The notes under the pieces were generated by a model, which worked only from the letters and a program-made list of their open reading frames with translations, made no database searches and was not told where the DNA came from. The position numbers and the translations under genes were made by a program. A DNA stretch of 64,000 bases from CAZLGM01 sp964623625 (GTDB lineage Bacteria; Desulfobacterota; Desulfobulbia; Desulfobulbales; Desulfocapsaceae), in NCBI GenBank assembly GCA_964623625.1, contig CAZUUJ010000010.1:1-64000 (forward strand), given 5' to 3'. Positions 62,672 to 64,000 of the stretch are shown here, in pieces; position 1 is the stretch's first letter, and each line of letters begins with the position of its first letter.

Positions 62672-63226
62672 TTGAAAAAAATCCTTAAAAATGTGAAGGA
62701 AATGTCTGATTATACTACTGAAAAAGTCGTTCGAGGTCAATTGTCAACCCCCATCGGCACACTGACTTTGACCGCTTCCGATAGCGAGTTGCTTTTTGTA
62801 GAGTTTCCCTCTTCCGAAGGTGGCAGCCGGATAAAGCCTGTTGATAACAGTGAGCTGCCGGAGGTCCTGAGACAGGCAAAGATACAACTGATGGAATATT
62901 TCCAGGGGAAAAGAAAGCAATTTGAACTCAAACTGCGTCCTGAAGGTACTGCCTTTCAACGCTCCGTCTGGAAGGAAATGGAAAAAATTCCCTATGGTAA
63001 AACCAGAAGTTATAAGGATATAGCGGAAGCCTTAGGTGATGCCAGGAAGGCTCGGCCGGTTGGCGGAGCGGCCAATAAGAATCCACTGCCACTTGTCATT
63101 CCCTGTCACCGCGTTGTCGGCACCAATGGCAGTCTCACCGGTTTTGGCGGGGGGGTGGATGTGAAGAAATATCTGCTCGAGCTTGAATCCGGGCAACGCG
63201 GCCCTAAAAATGATAAAGAAATATGA
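62672..63226 (+). CDS. ogt: Methylated-DNA-protein cysteine methyltransferase
   Basis: A 184-residue O6-alkylguanine repair protein. The reactive-Cys motif PCHRVVGTNGSLTGFGGGVD is intact, preceded by the DNA-binding helix with the Arg finger (ARPVGGAANKNPLPLVI). The N-terminal domain is short. The start is uncertain: TTG 62672 opens the frame, and ATG 62702 has GGAA almost touching it. The stop overlaps the next start as ATGA, so it is coupled to the M23 lipoprotein gene. Confidence 0.92.
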   Translation: MKKILKNVKEMSDYTTEKVVRGQLSTPIGTLTLTASDSELLFVEFPSSEGGSRIKPVDNSELPEVLRQAKIQLMEYFQGKRKQFELKLRPEGTAFQRSVWKEMEKIPYGKTRSYKDIAEALGDARKARPVGGAANKNPLPLVIPCHRVVGTNGSLTGFGGGVDVKKYLLELESGQRGPKNDKEI

Positions 63227-63906
63227 ACAGGAGAATCCCGGTTGTTGAAGGTGGAAGCCGATCGTTTCCAGGTTTGTATATTGTACTGTCTCTGCTGTTT
63301 CTTTCTCATCTTTCAGGGTGTATGAGTACGTATATCGAGCCGTATGGATATGTTTCTTCCAATTTTGCCAACAGTCAGAAAGAACGAACAAACATTATAA
63401 TGCCCAAGGAAGCTCCGTCCATCTCACAGGGCTATAAGCCGGAATCAACCTACCTGTCCACCAGCCCGAACCCTCAAGGGCACGAGGGAATAGATATCCT
63501 TGCACCGAAAGGAACACCAATCCTTGCTCCTGCTTATGGAGAAGTAAAAGAAACTACTTTTGACGCGCTGTTCGGCAACAGAATCGTTCTCAGTCATAGC
63601 TTTAACAATGACGGTCGACCGATGCAGAGTGTGTTCTGTCATCTCGATTCAATATCTGTTCAGGTGGGAGACCGTGTGATACGCGGACATCAGATAGGGA
63701 CAATGGGACGGACAGGTTTGCTGGCTGGCGGTTTTTCCCATTTACACTTTGAACTCCGCGACAATACAGAAAGCCCCATCAATCCGCATCAATTCTGGAC
63801 CGATGGGAAGGATGTTGTCACCTGTTTTGATAACCTGAAGAAATGGAGAGAAAAACCTTTCTCCATGACCTATCCGGTACCCTGCCGCGGGATTGGTTGG
63901 CGTTGA
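63223..63906 (+). CDS. M23-family (LytM) peptidase lipoprotein
   Basis: A 227-residue lipoprotein. The N-terminal signal ends in lipobox HLSGC (Cys33), with a long N-region before it. The LytM domain has HEGIDILAPKGTPI (metal His and Asp), GNRIVLSHSF and the HLHFEL motif. It should cleave peptidoglycan cross-links or act as an activator of amidases, depending on whether all zinc ligands are active; they appear intact. It starts within the ATGA overlap with the alkyl-transferase gene. Sequence from 63907 to the window end has no gene. Confidence 0.88.
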   Translation: MNRRIPVVEGGSRSFPGLYIVLSLLFLSHLSGCMSTYIEPYGYVSSNFANSQKERTNIIMPKEAPSISQGYKPESTYLSTSPNPQGHEGIDILAPKGTPILAPAYGEVKETTFDALFGNRIVLSHSFNNDGRPMQSVFCHLDSISVQVGDRVIRGHQIGTMGRTGLLAGGFSHLHFELRDNTESPINPHQFWTDGKDVVTCFDNLKKWREKPFSMTYPVPCRGIGWR

Positions 63907-64000
63907 TGGCAAAACACTTGAAATACCGCCAAGGCAGTATTCCAAAATACCAGAGAAACCAAATTGTCACCCTCGGTTCAAGAGCATTCGATAGTACTGC

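Noticed and set aside
63907..64000. Terminator at the window end
   Set aside because: The AATACCGCC..GGCAGTATT foldback has a 2-nt loop and no U tract.

Overview
The window looks like a chromosomal stretch of a Gram-negative, probably sulfate-reducing member of Desulfobacterota (Desulfobulbales-like). This is inferred from the gene mix: Kdo transferase (waaA), TrmFO, a PEP-CTERM/EPS-type sugar transferase, several two-component hybrids, a FabL-type enoyl reductase and large multidomain secreted proteins. No rRNA, tRNA, CRISPR array or intact transposase was recognised.

Layout. 0-8 kb: a MITE-like element, an NtrC-family response regulator, a PLP aminotransferase, grpE, dnaK and trpS. 8-18 kb: a hairpin- and repeat-rich spacer, a small secreted helical protein behind a good sigma-54 promoter, a secreted cyclophilin-FKBP fusion, waaA, a hybrid histidine kinase and a secreted M1 peptidase-ChaN-PDZ fusion. 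18-25 kb: a B12/radical SAM protein, then a minus-strand histidine kinase / REC-PATAN-Roadblock regulator / Roadblock protein cluster whose last gene carries a frameshift in a G7 run. 25-32 kb: a DUF362 protein, fabL and a minus-strand transglutaminase-ABC exporter operon. 32-36 kb: ilvC-maf and an exopolysaccharide-priming sugar transferase. 36-42 kb: HEAT-repeat protein, cNMP-PilZ protein and a T7 gp4/Twinkle-like primase-helicase. 42-49 kb: trmFO, a 3D-domain lipoprotein, mutL, a class A PBP and a DJ-1 protein. 49-58 kb is more accessory: an integrase remnant, a REP-like pair around a small gene, a PurF paralogue without the usual nucleophile, a LysR-governed oxidoreductase cluster and small metal-site proteins. 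58-64 kb: a 1312-residue secreted protein with six new-looking cysteine repeats, an alkyl-DNA repair protein and an M23 peptidase lipoprotein.

The most notable finding is a family of short palindromic mobile elements with ends CCTGAATCCGTGA. Two copies have exact 5-bp target duplications (ATAAT and GAGTC). Excising one copy in silico restores the original stop codon of the DUF362 gene. Excising another rebuilds an ATGA stop/start overlap joining the cNMP-PilZ gene to the primase-helicase gene, so HEAT, PilZ and primase were probably one coupled operon and the element replaced the primase start. Most copies sit just behind stop codons. At least four other repeat families lie between genes.
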